Source of the DNA: Legionella nautarum | GTDB taxonomy: Bacteria; Pseudomonadota; Gammaproteobacteria; Legionellales; Legionellaceae | Direction: 5' to 3' | NCBI RefSeq assembly: GCF_001467895.1 | Contig: NZ_LNYO01000024.1 | Location: 299,947 to 363,946 of the forward strand | Length of the DNA stretch: 64,000 nucleotides | Position numbers and translations under genes: made by a program | Shown here: positions 10,189-19,910 of the stretch, piece by piece | How the letters are laid out: each line of letters begins with the position of its first letter | Position numbering within the stretch: the first letter of the stretch is position 1 | Notes under the pieces: generated by a model | Told to the model about the DNA's origin: nothing | What the model saw: the letters and a program-made list of their open reading frames with translations, nothing else | Databases searched by the model: none

Positions 10189-10824
10189 CTATTCAGCTGT
10201 AGCTATCGCTTCGCGATCATGGAGAACCCTATCGATTAAACCATATTCGCAAGCTTGGTTTGCACTCATAAAGTTATCACGTTCAGTATCTCGCATAATT
10301 TGATCGGAGGTTTTTTTAGTATGTTTAGCCATAATACTATTTAAACGTTCACGAACAGCTAAAGTTTCACGGGCATGAATTTCAATATCAGTCGCCTGGC
10401 CACGGTAACCCCCTAAAGGTTGGTGAATCATTACCCGTGAATTTGGCAAACAAAAACGCTTACCATCAGCACCTGCACAAAGCAATAAAGCAGCAGCACT
10501 CGCTGCTTGACCAATACAAAGTGTACTAACATCAGGCTTAATAAATTGCATTGTGTCATAGATCGCAAGCCCAGCAGTAACTACACCGCCTGGTGAGTTA
10601 ATATACAGGGAAATATCTTTCTCAGGATTTTCTGACTCTAAAAACAGTAGCTGAGCGACAACTAAATTCGCCATATGATCTTCAACTTCTCCTAAAAGAA
10701 AAATAATCCGTTCTTTCAAAAGCCTTGAATAAATATCATAAGAGCGCTCACCCCTTGAGGTTTGCTCAATAACCATAGGTACTAAGCCGCTGGCATTTCT
10801 AATCAAGTTTTCTGAATAACCCAT
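10189..10824 (-). CDS. clpP: ATP-dependent Clp protease proteolytic subunit ClpP
   Basis: This serine peptidase forms the 14-subunit chamber partnered by ClpX. The catalytic triad is visible: Ser109 in GQAASAA, His134 in MIHQPLGG and Asp183 in ERDNFMSA. The length of 211 aa is standard. It starts 3 bp after tig ends, so tig and clpP are very probably translated from one message. Confidence 0.97.
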   Translation of the reverse strand: MGYSENLIRNASGLVPMVIEQTSRGERSYDIYSRLLKERIIFLLGEVEDHMANLVVAQLLFLESENPEKDISLYINSPGGVVTAGLAIYDTMQFIKPDVSTLCIGQAASAAALLLCAGADGKRFCLPNSRVMIHQPLGGYRGQATDIEIHARETLAVRERLNSIMAKHTKKTSDQIMRDTERDNFMSANQACEYGLIDRVLHDREAIATAE

Positions 10825-10827
10825 CTA

Positions 10828-12174
10828 TTATTCTCCTTTAGTTTCCTTGGCGCTAGCTTCATTTTCCTTAGCAGGATTCATGACAGCTTCATAATTCATT
10901 GCTTTCTTCACAAGTTTAGCATTTTCACTCATCTTTTCGGCAACAACTTCTTCCATCACTAAAGCTTCAACTTCTGCCAAACGCTCTTTGCTGCCTTGGT
11001 ACCATGAACGCAACTCATCAGGATTCTCGTAAGCACTTGCAAACTTTTCAATCATTGCATCTACTCTTGCTTTATCAGCAACAAGCTCGTGTTTTTTGAC
11101 ATATTCTGAGAACAGTAAACCTAAATGAACGCGACGTTTTGCTTGCTCTTCGAATAAAGACCGTGGGAAATCTGGGATTTGCTCATTGTCAGAATGTTCA
11201 TGACCGAAGAGACGGTGATACATATCATGCTTCAAATGTTCGATTTCTTTGTCGATTAATGCATTAGGTAAATCGAATTGATTAACCGTTAGCAATTTAT
11301 CAAAAATGCGTTCACGATTCATCGCACTGACACGACGCTCAAGTTCCCGCTCCATATTTTCTTTAATATCTTTTTTCAGCGCCTCTATACCGCCTTCTTT
11401 AATATTAAATTTCTCAGCAAAAGCATCATCTAGTGCTGGTAATTTTCCTTCCAACACTTGGTGGATAGTAATTTTAAAGGTCGCTTCTTTGCCAGCCAAC
11501 TCTTGATGGCCATAGCTCTCTGGGAAAGTAACTTTGATATCAAAGGATTTATTCTTTTTACCGCCAATTAAGCCATCTTCAAAGCCTGGAATCATTGCAC
11601 CTGAACCAATAACGATTTCATAACCTTCGGCCTTACCACCTTCAAAGGCTTTATCATCAATGAAGCCTTCAAAATCAATGATAACCTTGTCATCTTTTGC
11701 GGCAGCTCGTGAAACCTCTTGCCACTCTTTGTTCTGCTCGCGCAATTTTTCAATCATTTGGTCTACATCACTGTCTTTGAGTTCAGCATGGATTACTTCA
11801 ATTTCATCCTTATTTAACTCAGTGATGGTTACTTCTGGGAATATTTCAAAAATTGCGGTGTATTTGAAATCTTTACCTGATTCAATTTGCTCAGGCTCAA
11901 CAGCTGGTGAACCAGCAGGCACTAGCTCATTCTGTTGCAATGCTTCAAATAAGGTCGATTGCACCATTTCTCTGGCAACTTCCTCGCGCACGCTATTGGA
12001 AAATCGGCTCTTCACTAAATGAAACGGTACTTTACCAGGACGAAACCCATCCATTTTTACTTTACGAGCAAGATTATGGAGACGAAGGCTCACTTCTTCC
12101 TCGACTTTTTCGGTGGGTACCGAAACTGTTACTTTACGTTCCAAACCTTTCAAGGTCTCAACAGAAACTTGCAT
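10828..12174 (-). CDS. tig: Trigger factor, ribosome-associated chaperone
   Basis: It binds the ribosome exit tunnel at L23 and shields nascent chains. The 448-aa protein has the N-terminal ribosome-binding domain with the GFRPGKVP signature (residues about 44-51), a central FKBP-type isomerase domain (about residues 160-245) and a long helical C-terminal chaperone domain. It is the first protein gene after the four-tRNA cluster, in the conserved order tig-clpP-clpX-lon-hupB. The last residues are acidic and Lys-rich. Confidence 0.96.
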   Translation of the reverse strand: MQVSVETLKGLERKVTVSVPTEKVEEEVSLRLHNLARKVKMDGFRPGKVPFHLVKSRFSNSVREEVAREMVQSTLFEALQQNELVPAGSPAVEPEQIESGKDFKYTAIFEIFPEVTITELNKDEIEVIHAELKDSDVDQMIEKLREQNKEWQEVSRAAAKDDKVIIDFEGFIDDKAFEGGKAEGYEIVIGSGAMIPGFEDGLIGGKKNKSFDIKVTFPESYGHQELAGKEATFKITIHQVLEGKLPALDDAFAEKFNIKEGGIEALKKDIKENMERELERRVSAMNRERIFDKLLTVNQFDLPNALIDKEIEHLKHDMYHRLFGHEHSDNEQIPDFPRSLFEEQAKRRVHLGLLFSEYVKKHELVADKARVDAMIEKFASAYENPDELRSWYQGSKERLAEVEALVMEEVVAEKMSENAKLVKKAMNYEAVMNPAKENEASAKETKGE

Positions 12175-12203
12175 CTAGTCACCTCTCGGATATTGTCATG
12201 AAA

Positions 12204-12288
12204 TGGTGCGAAAGGAGAGACTCGAACTCTCACGGGTTACCCCACTGGAACCTAAATCCAGCGCGTCTACCAGTTCCGCCACTTTCGC
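12204..12288 (-). tRNA. tRNA-Leu (TAG)
   Basis: The minus strand gives an 85-nt type II tRNA with acceptor GCGAAAG, anticodon TAG in GATTTAGGTTC, a variable arm (TGGGGTAACCCGT) and an encoded CCA. Confidence 0.97.
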
Positions 12289-12366
12289 AAATTAGGGTGG
12301 AATTATCAAACAGTAAGTCTATCTTGTAAAGACTCAGAATAAATCTTTAGCATTAATTTCGAAGTC

Positions 12367-12443
12367 TGGGGTGAACGATGGGACTCGAACCCACGACAAC
12401 CGGGATCACAACCCGGGGCTCTACCAACTGAGCTACGCTCACC
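12367..12443 (-). tRNA. tRNA-His (GTG)
   Basis: The minus strand gives a 77-nt tRNA with anticodon GTG in GGTTGTGATCC and an encoded CCA. The extra 5' G(-1) opposite discriminator C73, the identity element of tRNA-His, is present. Confidence 0.97.
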
Positions 12444-12482
12444 ATTTTTATCTTAATTGTAAAGAGAATCTTGCTCAAAGGC

Positions 12483-12559
12483 TGGCACGCCCGGCAGGAT
12501 TCGAACCTGCTACCCTCGGCTTAGAAGGCCGATGCTCTATCCAGATGAGCTACGGGCGC
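12483..12559 (-). tRNA. tRNA-Arg (TCT)
   Basis: The minus strand gives a 77-nt tRNA with acceptor GCGCCCG, anticodon TCT in CCTTCTAAG, a GGTTCGAATCC T-arm and an encoded CCA. Confidence 0.97.
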
Positions 12560-12568
12560 AAAAAAAAT

Positions 12569-12645
12569 TGGTCGGGGTGGAGAGATTCGAACTCCCGACA
12601 TCCTGCTCCCAAAGCAGGCGCGCTACCAGACTGCGCTACACCCCG
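12569..12645 (-). tRNA. tRNA-Pro (TGG)
   Basis: The minus strand gives a 77-nt tRNA with acceptor CGGGGTG, anticodon TGG in CTTTGGGAG and an encoded CCA. It is the first of four tRNAs (Pro-Arg-His-Leu) transcribed toward tig. Confidence 0.97.
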
Positions 12646-12678
12646 TTTTCAAACCCGTCCCCTAGGACAAGAGCGCAA

Positions 12679-12707
12679 ATAATACTCGGAGCTGTACTGG
12701 AGGTCAA
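12679..12707 (-). promoter_or_regulatory. Sigma70 promoter of the Pro-Arg-His-Leu tRNA operon
   Basis: On the minus strand TTGACC, a 17-bp spacer and TATTAT are followed by a GC-rich stretch (TTGCGCTC), which resembles the discriminator of stringently controlled stable RNA promoters. It lies about 33 bp upstream of tRNA-Pro. Confidence 0.8.
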
Positions 12708-12792
12708 TAACTTATTTCGATAAATTTTATGATTGCTGCCTCAAGACAGAATAAGCTAGCATTAGGCTATTCTTTATTACCCCTGTTTTTCC

Positions 12793-14037
12793 ATGAAAAT
12801 ACAACTTTTACCCTTGTTTGATAATCTCGATAATCTGCATAAAAACCTGGACAATGTTATCTTAGTTAATCCTAATTTTCATAAAGATTTTTATTATTGC
12901 CTCAATTTTCTTAAAAGCTACACGGGTAGCCTCGGTACCTTCAATAGTTATCGCCGCGAAACAGAACGTCTTTTACAATGGTGTTGGCATATAAAAAAAA
13001 TAAGTCTCACCGCACTTAAACGTGAGGATATCGAGCAATTTGTTCGTTTTTGCCAAAACCCACCAGAAAGCTGGATCAGTTTAAAAAAGGTCCCACGGTT
13101 TATCGAGAAAGAAGGCAAACGCGTACCTAATGTCGAATGGCGTCCTTTTGTTGTTACCTTGAAAAAGGCAGCGAGAAAACAGGGTACCAGCGCCTCCATT
13201 GAAGAATTTAATTTATCTCAAGGTACAGTACAGGAAATTTTTGCAATCCTAAGCACCTTATTTAATTTTTTAATTGCGGAAGAATACCTTGTCTCTAATC
13301 CCGTCGCTTTAATCCGTCAAAAAAGTAAATTCATTCGCAAACGCCAGCAAAATGCGCCGATTCGGCGTCTTAGTATGCCGCAATGGGATGCAGTTTTAAG
13401 CGCAGCTGATAAATTGGCCGCAGAAAATCCTGAAAAACACGAACGTACACGTTTCATGTTGAGTATGTTGTTTGGCATGTATTTGCGTATCTCTGAGCTT
13501 GCTGCCAGTGAACGGTGGATTCCTACTATGAATGACTTTGCAAAAGACAGTAATGGGTATTGGTGGTTTACAACCGTGGGCAAGGGCAATAAGGAACGTC
13601 AAGTTGCCGTTAGTGATGCCATGTTAGAAAGTTTGATGCGTTGGCGAAGTTTTTTAGGATTAACCCCACTACCCTCTCCTTCTGATAATTCCCCGCTCAT
13701 TCCGAAAATTAAAGGCACAGGACCAATGAGTGATACCGCCCCCATTCGACGCCTAGTTCAACTTTGCTTTGATTTAGCGGCAGAAGAATTACGTCTAAAA
13801 GGACAGGTGGAAGCTGCAGATAATTTGGCCTCGGCTACTGTGCATTGGTTAAGACATACCGGTATTTCAGAGGATGTAAAAATCCGCCCTCGCGAACATG
13901 TCCGTGATGATGCCGGCCATAGTTCTAGTGTAACAACCGATCGCTATATTGATGTGGAAATGGAGGCTCGTTATCAATCGGCGCGTGGAAAGCAAATTGC
14001 GCATAAAAAACGGGGGAAGAAGGAGTTGGTTGAATAG
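12793..14037 (+). CDS. Tyrosine recombinase/phage-type integrase
   Basis: It is a site-specific recombinase of 414 aa. All catalytic positions can be seen: Arg232 (LRISEL), Lys264 or Lys267 (GKGNKER), His351 and Arg354 (HWLRH), His376 (AGHSS) and the nucleophile Tyr385 (DRYI). The N-terminal half (about residues 30-175) looks like a SAM-like core-binding domain. It starts 148 bp from the 5' side of tRNA-Pro. Integrases that use a tRNA as attachment site usually lie beside the tRNA 3' end, which is not the case here, and no phage or island genes adjoin it. It may therefore be an orphan, Xer-like chromosomal recombinase. Its target is unknown. Confidence 0.88.
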   Translation: MKIQLLPLFDNLDNLHKNLDNVILVNPNFHKDFYYCLNFLKSYTGSLGTFNSYRRETERLLQWCWHIKKISLTALKREDIEQFVRFCQNPPESWISLKKVPRFIEKEGKRVPNVEWRPFVVTLKKAARKQGTSASIEEFNLSQGTVQEIFAILSTLFNFLIAEEYLVSNPVALIRQKSKFIRKRQQNAPIRRLSMPQWDAVLSAADKLAAENPEKHERTRFMLSMLFGMYLRISELAASERWIPTMNDFAKDSNGYWWFTTVGKGNKERQVAVSDAMLESLMRWRSFLGLTPLPSPSDNSPLIPKIKGTGPMSDTAPIRRLVQLCFDLAAEELRLKGQVEAADNLASATVHWLRHTGISEDVKIRPREHVRDDAGHSSSVTTDRYIDVEMEARYQSARGKQIAHKKRGKKELVE

Positions 14038-14079
14038 TTTAGGGGCGGGATTGATGGTCCAATGGCTCCTCCTGTCTCC

Positions 14080-14153
14080 GTCCCGCGGCTTTTCCGCGAT
14101 ATCCAAGCGATCATTTCATGCCGAGAGCTCTGGATCCCGCGCACAAGCCGGAC
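14080..14153. repeat. Imperfect palindrome, probable dispersed intergenic repeat
   Basis: The ends GTCCCGCGGCTT and AAGCCGGAC, with inner GATATCCA and TGGATCCCGCG, form an imperfect inverted repeat between the integrase gene and murI. Just downstream, TACGTAGG (14162) and CCTACGTA-like bases (about 14208-14220) form another imperfect pair. Confidence 0.4.
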
Positions 14154-14225
14154 AAACTGCGGTACGTAGGAAGGGAAACCCTTAGGTAGTCCTATTATAA
14201 AACCAAGGCCTACCCTACGTAAAAT

Positions 14226-15047
14226 CTAAGCAGGGCTTTGAGCGTCGACCAATTCTATTTGATGGACCTGCAAGGGTTCGCCTAAAAAGATTTCGCCTAC
14301 CGCTTGGAAGCGCTTGACAGAATCAGTCACTAAATAATTGATTCGATTGTCTGAGGCTTGCTCATTGCTAAACAAATCAGCCTCTCCTAGCACTTTTTGT
14401 AGTTCCTTCGCGGTGGCTTCAGCCGAATCCACGATAGTAACCCCTTTTGGCAAAAGCGTTGCGAGTAAGGGTTTAAAAACCGGGAAGTGGGTACAACCTA
14501 AAAGCAAGGTATCTTCACTACCAAAATCCGCTAGATAATGTTTTAAAGTTTCACGCGCAATCGCATTTCCAATCATTCCCTCTTCTGCCAAAGCGACTAG
14601 AAGGCTGCAAGCACGCGCATTTATCGTTGCTTGCGGTAAATGGGCTGTAATTAAGCTCTGGTAAGCATTCGACGCAATCGTGGTTTCAGTCGCTAATACG
14701 ACAATGCGATGGTTTTTAGTGGCAGCAACTACTGCGGAGGCTCCAGGTGTCACCACGCCTATCACTGGCATATCTGGGAGCATCGCTTGCAAATGCGGCA
14801 AGGCGGCCGTGGTTGCTGTATTACAGGCAATCACCAAGGCTTTGATTTGTCTCTCTACGAGGACACGTGCCATCTGAATCGCGTATTGCTGGATAGTATT
14901 AGGGCTTTTAGTTCCGTAGGGTAGTCGCGCCGTGTCGCCTAAATAAATAAAAGACTCTTTTGCAAGGGTAGTCTTTAATGCACGCAGTACAGTCAAACCA
15001 CCCATTCCTGAATCAAAGACACCAATAGGCAAATTATTTTTATTCAT
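14226..15047 (-). CDS. murI: Glutamate racemase
   Basis: It converts L- to D-glutamate for peptidoglycan synthesis in the cytoplasm. The 273-aa protein carries the paired catalytic cysteines: Cys75 in VIACNTATT and Cys185 in LLGCTHFP. It also has the N-terminal GVFDSGMGGLTVL motif and the LGDTARLPYG motif. It is followed in the same direction, upstream, by the 1416-aa gene with a 39-bp gap; a functional link is unlikely. Confidence 0.95.
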   Translation of the reverse strand: MNKNNLPIGVFDSGMGGLTVLRALKTTLAKESFIYLGDTARLPYGTKSPNTIQQYAIQMARVLVERQIKALVIACNTATTAALPHLQAMLPDMPVIGVVTPGASAVVAATKNHRIVVLATETTIASNAYQSLITAHLPQATINARACSLLVALAEEGMIGNAIARETLKHYLADFGSEDTLLLGCTHFPVFKPLLATLLPKGVTIVDSAEATAKELQKVLGEADLFSNEQASDNRINYLVTDSVKRFQAVGEIFLGEPLQVHQIELVDAQSPA

Positions 15048-15086
15048 TTTATTCTTCTTAATTGTTTAAAAATCCATTTTCCACTT

Positions 15087-18000
15087 TTAAGCAACCGGGG
15101 CTGGCCCGATAGTATCATCTATCTCTTTGTTACTGTCTTTAATTGCTTTTAGTTTGTCTGAATAAAATTTTGACAAATAAGCCGTATCTTTTTCAGTTAC
15201 TTGCTTCGATTTGCGCTCTGTATTATCTGATTTTAGTTCATCTATTTTCTTTATGTTCTTCAGTAAGGTAGTGACACTAGGATGCTTTTCAAATTGCGTT
15301 TTATACAGAGAGTCACTAGCAAACACAAATCCAGGTATTCTTTTTCCAAAGACTGTTTTAAACTCTGTTTCAGGATTAAATGCTGCGTTATCTATCATGA
15401 TTGAGTTTTCATCAAATCTCATATTGGGATCATTTTTTCCGATTATCATTAACGCCGTCCATGCATATTTCACTTGGTCAAGTGGGCCTTTTAAAAGAAT
15501 TGGATCACCGGGAGTCGGTGGTTTTCCACGTGCAGCGATCATTCGTGTTGCCATTTCCATCGCTTGATGAACTCTGGCTTCAGGCTCACTCGGAGGAGGA
15601 AAACTATTAGCGGTTATGGTCATTGCCGATTGGTATTGAGTAACCCCTTTATTGTCGACTACGCCCTTTAAATCACCAGCCCCACGCTCCTCTATGTAAG
15701 AACTTTTAACTTCTACGAGGGCTCCGGTACGCGGGTTTATTGTTTCATAATAAACAGTATATTCGCGGAATTTACCTGGCTCAACCATATCTACCGAATC
15801 AAAACAATCGGGAGACACTGCTGACTGTAGCTGAAGTTTTTTATCCTCCGCAGTGGGAGCACCCTCACTTTTCCAGGTTGCATCAAAATGCTTTGCCCGG
15901 TCAGCATTGGGATAATCCTTCGCGTAGCTTTTATAACCCTTTATTCGAATATCTGTTTTACCTTCTTCCGCTTGCTTGAGGGTGGCTAAAATGCCTTGTC
16001 TGATAACTAGAGCTACGTTTTTGCTGTCTTTAAGCGCAGGGTCCCCTCTAAATAAGGTCTGTAATTTTTCGTATTCGTTTAGTTCTTTTCTAATTTGATT
16101 TCTTAGATTAGTTATTTGTTCTCTGTTTTTATTGGTCGCCTTTGTCATCGCCTCTTGTTCAGCAGCGGTAGCACCGTTATTTAGAATTTCCAGATTAGAA
16201 GGCAGACTGTCAAGCTCTTCTTGAGCTTGTCTAAGTTGGTCTCTAAGATGGATTACCATGGTATCGCAAGTTGCAGATAATTCGCGGAGCTGGTTACCCA
16301 TCTTTTTTGCATTTTCTTTCGAAGCAGCCTGAAACGCCGGATTAAGCCAATACAAAGGTTTAGCTATAGCGAGCCGCTTTAACGGCAGAGGAGACTTTAA
16401 TTTTATGTCGGTAAATTGCTTTATTTGAGTTGTTGTCAGTTTTCTCAATTGGGCATCAAGCTCTGCCTGATAGTCTCTTGGGTTCAGTAGAGTTTGTTTT
16501 CTTCCGGCAATTTTAATCTCGGAAAAACGTTTTGGCGTGATTTGCTTATCTAAAGGAGGGGTAAATTTCGCTGCATAGCTAGGGGGCGGCTTCTTATTAA
16601 TCTTCTCAATAAACTCTCTGTAAGTGCCATTCAAAGCCGCATAAAGTAATTTTGGCTCTCCTGGAGTAGCTGGAGTTGTTGCTGCTGATAATTCAGCAGT
16701 TTTATGCAGTGCAGCTATCATCGCATAGACTGCTTTATCTTTTGCAGTTGGAGCATTGCGATAGGCTGCTGATACATGCTTATTGTAGTTATATTGAGCT
16801 TCAATTTCCCGCTGAGTTTGAGGATTAGTTCTAAAAGCATCCTTTATTTTTTTAATTTCTGCATTATTAGCTGGTTTAACCAAACCCATTACGTTGTAAA
16901 TGATATATTTGACTCGAGCATTATAGTTAGTTGCATCAAAATCAGTCGGCTGATCAAACCTCAAAATATAGTCAGTTACTTGAGCAACTTGAGCTTCAGT
17001 TAAAGCTGGCTGTATATTGACTAGTACATGAGCCAATACACTATTTGGAATGCTAGCAATAGCAGTTAAATATTTATTTTCTTCAACCAAGGCATCAACT
17101 AAACGAGCATCAACAAGTTTACTATCTAGGATACGAAAAACTTCTTTATCTTCTTTCGCTTCACTTAAAGCAACTAGTGCTTTAGGATTTGCGAGCAAGG
17201 CACGTTGTTTGTCCAAGGGCAGGCTATCTACTAACTTCAGTAAGTTTTGATGTCGATCACCAGAGAACGATAAACGCCAATCCAGATCTAGTTTGATGAG
17301 CTGCGTGCAGGCCGCTTTTTGGATCTGCTCCATTGTTTCAGTGTTTACCCAGCTATAATCAGCTACTCCAAGCGTGCTAAGTGCTGCTTTACACTCATCA
17401 ATACTCGCTGCTTTAGCTAAGATTTCTAATGGATTGGGCGCAGGGGCTTTAGGAATTCTATCATTAGGGAAATTGCGAATTAGAGATTCGACTAAACTAG
17501 CTCTAACTCTTTCCCTCCCTTTATCTGGAAAGATGGAATCCTTAATTAAGTCATCAAGATCAGCGCTTTTTGGATTATTAATTTTATCTAGCAACTTTGT
17601 ATGCTCAGCATCTCCAGTGGCTTTAGTTAAATCAATTGGTTGCTTCGATCTTCCTATCTCTTGCTCAGCAGCAGCATAAGCACGAATTCGTAATCCTATA
17701 CCTCTATCAGGATTTGTTATTATATTTTGTAATGCAGTGTTTGTAGGAGGAAATCCTAGTAATCGATGAACAGGAGCTATTATATCGGGAAGACCATTAT
17801 GTGCATTCATTAAGCTTGTCAGAGCAATGTCACCCAATAAAGGAAGCTTTTGTTCTAAGTAAGTAATTAAAGCCTCATCACAGGCCTCATACACCTTGCC
17901 TTTATCTGCAAAATAGGCTTGTAGCGCTTGTTGTACAGAGGGAGGCTGCTGGTCTGCAAGATGATTGAGATAATTAGCAGAAAATTTTGAAGGATCAGAG

Positions 18001-19337
18001 ATAAGCAACCCAAGCACATCTAAGCGCTCATTCTTTTCATCGGTTTTTGTTGGTAAAATGGTTACATTTTTTCGGATATGGGCACGAGCGACGATATCTT
18101 CAACCTTCGGATTAGTAAAAGCTTCACGGAATGGAGCTCCTATAACACCTGAAAAACCAAGAGACTCTGCAGTCGCTAATTTTTGCTTTAATTCATTATT
18201 GTCTTGTACTGATATTAATTCATTAAGTACCGCCTCATCTTCACAAGTATCAATGCTTAACTTCAAAGCTTGATTTGCTGCAGCTTGACGAATAGCCGCA
18301 AAAGTATCATCTGTTACTGCATGATCTAGATAAGTACCATTTTCAGGCATTCCTGAAATTGTTCCTCGAAGGGTTACAACATTCGCAGCACTGGCAATAG
18401 CCTTTAAATCATCGAGATATTTTGCTTGTAAATTAGAATAGACAGAGATTAAATAACGAGTACCGAGCTGACCTTTCAGCTCATCAACATCACTATCAGC
18501 AAGAAATTGAGCGGCAGATGAGGGCATTATACCTTTAAAATCTTTACCGTTGACAAGAATACTCCGAGCAATTTTTTTATTTTGAGGTTCGTCTAAATCT
18601 AAGGATTTAATATCTAAAGCCACCGCTTTTTTAACAGCAGAGTCTTCTATTGCACCAGCAAGATCAGAACGAGCCATAGAATCAGTAAAATGAGGATGTC
18701 CTGGTGGAACGCCGCAAACCGCTCTGGCTGCTTGTTTAAAAGTTGGATCATCAGCGCTTCTTAGTAGATTTTCAATTAGGTTTCTATCATTACACGCAGC
18801 GATTTTTTTTATTAACAATTGACGTTGTGCTTCTTTTTTAATTCGAGGAATCGCAAGGCCGTCAATTACTGTCGCAGTATTCGGATCCCATGTCCATGTA
18901 CTAGGAGCTGGTGCAGGGTGTATTGTTAGCGGTGGAGCGCCAAAAATAGCTACCCCGTCACGCCCGAAAAGTTTTTCGCGGACGGCAGGATGGTTATTTG
19001 TTGGATCTAAAATCGCTTCAAGCTGTGCCTCATTCGCCTCTCTGAGAGTAAAAAGCACGCGCTTTTCAGCCACAAACTGTGCTAAAGCAACAAAATTGTT
19101 AGCTCCCTGGTTTTGCAGAAAATTAGGATCATTGGTTTCATCCTTACGTACTTGGAATCGAGACCCTCCTCCTAAACCATTCCAAACCTGATAGTGCTTA
19201 ATCACTGCAGCTCTAAAAGTATCATCATTGTTAGCAGCAAGGGATTCTATTAATTCATTTAATGCGAGAATAACATTTGGTCGCGTTGCCAATAAAGGGT
19301 CGTTTAATGCGGCAAGAAACTCGTTATTTTTTGGCAT
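15087..19337 (-). CDS. Giant 1416-aa protein of unknown function, candidate Dot/Icm effector
   Basis: I do not recognise the family. There is no signal peptide and no clear membrane span. The N-terminal two-thirds is built of helical, degenerate segments: Leu-rich stretches of the type 'NLIENLLRSADDPTFKQAA' and 'VLNELISVQDNNELKQK' recur with irregular spacing. A predicted coiled-coil region lies at about residues 1035-1110. The last 250 residues are different in character, with a compact, aromatic-containing region (YTVYYETINPRTGALVEVKSSY) and then QVKYAWTALMIIGK. The ATG has a GGAG Shine-Dalgarno. Size, position beside effector-type genes and lack of bacterial motifs suggest a translocated effector. 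That is inference only. Confidence 0.75.
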   Translation of the reverse strand: MPKNNEFLAALNDPLLATRPNVILALNELIESLAANNDDTFRAAVIKHYQVWNGLGGGSRFQVRKDETNDPNFLQNQGANNFVALAQFVAEKRVLFTLREANEAQLEAILDPTNNHPAVREKLFGRDGVAIFGAPPLTIHPAPAPSTWTWDPNTATVIDGLAIPRIKKEAQRQLLIKKIAACNDRNLIENLLRSADDPTFKQAARAVCGVPPGHPHFTDSMARSDLAGAIEDSAVKKAVALDIKSLDLDEPQNKKIARSILVNGKDFKGIMPSSAAQFLADSDVDELKGQLGTRYLISVYSNLQAKYLDDLKAIASAANVVTLRGTISGMPENGTYLDHAVTDDTFAAIRQAAANQALKLSIDTCEDEAVLNELISVQDNNELKQKLATAESLGFSGVIGAPFREAFTNPKVEDIVARAHIRKNVTILPTKTDEKNERLDVLGLLISDPSKFSANYLNHLADQQPPSVQQALQAYFADKGKVYEACDEALITYLEQKLPLLGDIALTSLMNAHNGLPDIIAPVHRLLGFPPTNTALQNIITNPDRGIGLRIRAYAAAEQEIGRSKQPIDLTKATGDAEHTKLLDKINNPKSADLDDLIKDSIFPDKGRERVRASLVESLIRNFPNDRIPKAPAPNPLEILAKAASIDECKAALSTLGVADYSWVNTETMEQIQKAACTQLIKLDLDWRLSFSGDRHQNLLKLVDSLPLDKQRALLANPKALVALSEAKEDKEVFRILDSKLVDARLVDALVEENKYLTAIASIPNSVLAHVLVNIQPALTEAQVAQVTDYILRFDQPTDFDATNYNARVKYIIYNVMGLVKPANNAEIKKIKDAFRTNPQTQREIEAQYNYNKHVSAAYRNAPTAKDKAVYAMIAALHKTAELSAATTPATPGEPKLLYAALNGTYREFIEKINKKPPPSYAAKFTPPLDKQITPKRFSEIKIAGRKQTLLNPRDYQAELDAQLRKLTTTQIKQFTDIKLKSPLPLKRLAIAKPLYWLNPAFQAASKENAKKMGNQLRELSATCDTMVIHLRDQLRQAQEELDSLPSNLEILNNGATAAEQEAMTKATNKNREQITNLRNQIRKELNEYEKLQTLFRGDPALKDSKNVALVIRQGILATLKQAEEGKTDIRIKGYKSYAKDYPNADRAKHFDATWKSEGAPTAEDKKLQLQSAVSPDCFDSVDMVEPGKFREYTVYYETINPRTGALVEVKSSYIEERGAGDLKGVVDNKGVTQYQSAMTITANSFPPPSEPEARVHQAMEMATRMIAARGKPPTPGDPILLKGPLDQVKYAWTALMIIGKNDPNMRFDENSIMIDNAAFNPETEFKTVFGKRIPGFVFASDSLYKTQFEKHPSVTTLLKNIKKIDELKSDNTERKSKQVTEKDTAYLSKFYSDKLKAIKDSNKEIDDTIGPAPVA

Positions 19338-19497
19338 GTGCGTACTCCAAATTCACAAATAGCAATAATTATAATTAATTTTAAACTTTATTTCTTAACT
19401 CTACCTTAAATTTCCTTCAGGTTTTTTAAGAAAAGTCTTTGAAATGAAAAAAAGTTCGTATAATTTGTATAGTATAACAGAGCTACAGGGCCGTAGC

Positions 19498-19800
19498 ATG
19501 AACAGAATTTTTTCCCTTTGCTTTTTACTTTTTCCAAGCTTTTTATATGCACAAGGTTGCATCATCGGTAATAAACCGGATCGCCCACGTTATGTTTGCT
19601 TTGATGGGAGAACGCTCTCTACCAGTTCGACTGGTTTCGTTTGGAATGCCAAGCGCGGTTGTTTTATGAGTTCGATACCCTGTTGTGCTTATGATGCGAC
19701 CCACTATAGTTACTCGGAAGATCCGCAATATGTTTATCATTCGTTTAAGCGTTGCCGTTATCAGTATCCTTTCCATTTAGGAGAGATGCAAACGCATTAG
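19498..19800 (+). CDS. Small secreted Cys-containing protein, function unknown
   Basis: The 100-aa protein starts MNRIFSLCFLLF and has a typical signal peptide ending near LYAQG. The mature part has six cysteines (in GCIIG, VCFDG, GCFMS, a CC pair and RCRYQ), which suggests disulfides in the periplasm or outside the cell. An ATG further upstream (19444) would place a charged leader before the signal peptide, so 19498 is preferred. A TATAAT at 19459-19464 is well placed for a promoter, but no good -35 is seen. The mature sequence is rich in Tyr, Ser and His. Family not recognised. Confidence 0.7.
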   Translation: MNRIFSLCFLLFPSFLYAQGCIIGNKPDRPRYVCFDGRTLSTSSTGFVWNAKRGCFMSSIPCCAYDATHYSYSEDPQYVYHSFKRCRYQYPFHLGEMQTH

Positions 19801-19849
19801 TGATATTTATTGTATATTCTGTGATTAACAATTGTTTGATGGTTTTTTT

Positions 19850-19878
19850 TTGACTTTTATGACCATTCAAAATACTAT
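19850..19878 (+). promoter_or_regulatory. Putative promoter of first F-box/ankyrin gene
   Basis: TTGACT, a 17-bp spacer and TACTAT lie 32 bp upstream of the GTG start. The same elements recur at 22195, upstream of the second copy, so they were conserved through the duplication. Confidence 0.65.
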
Positions 19879-19910
19879 TTGCATCCATCCTTCAAACCTA
19901 AGCTATTTTT

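Noticed and set aside
12371..12723. Open reading frames on the plus strand over the tRNA cluster
   Set aside because: They are antisense readings of tRNA-His, tRNA-Arg and tRNA-Pro, a classic artefact, and lack ribosome sites.
12793..15047. Genomic island at tRNA-Pro marked by the integrase
   Set aside because: The integrase is on the 5' side of the tRNA, the next gene is murI, and no repeat of the tRNA 3' end was seen.
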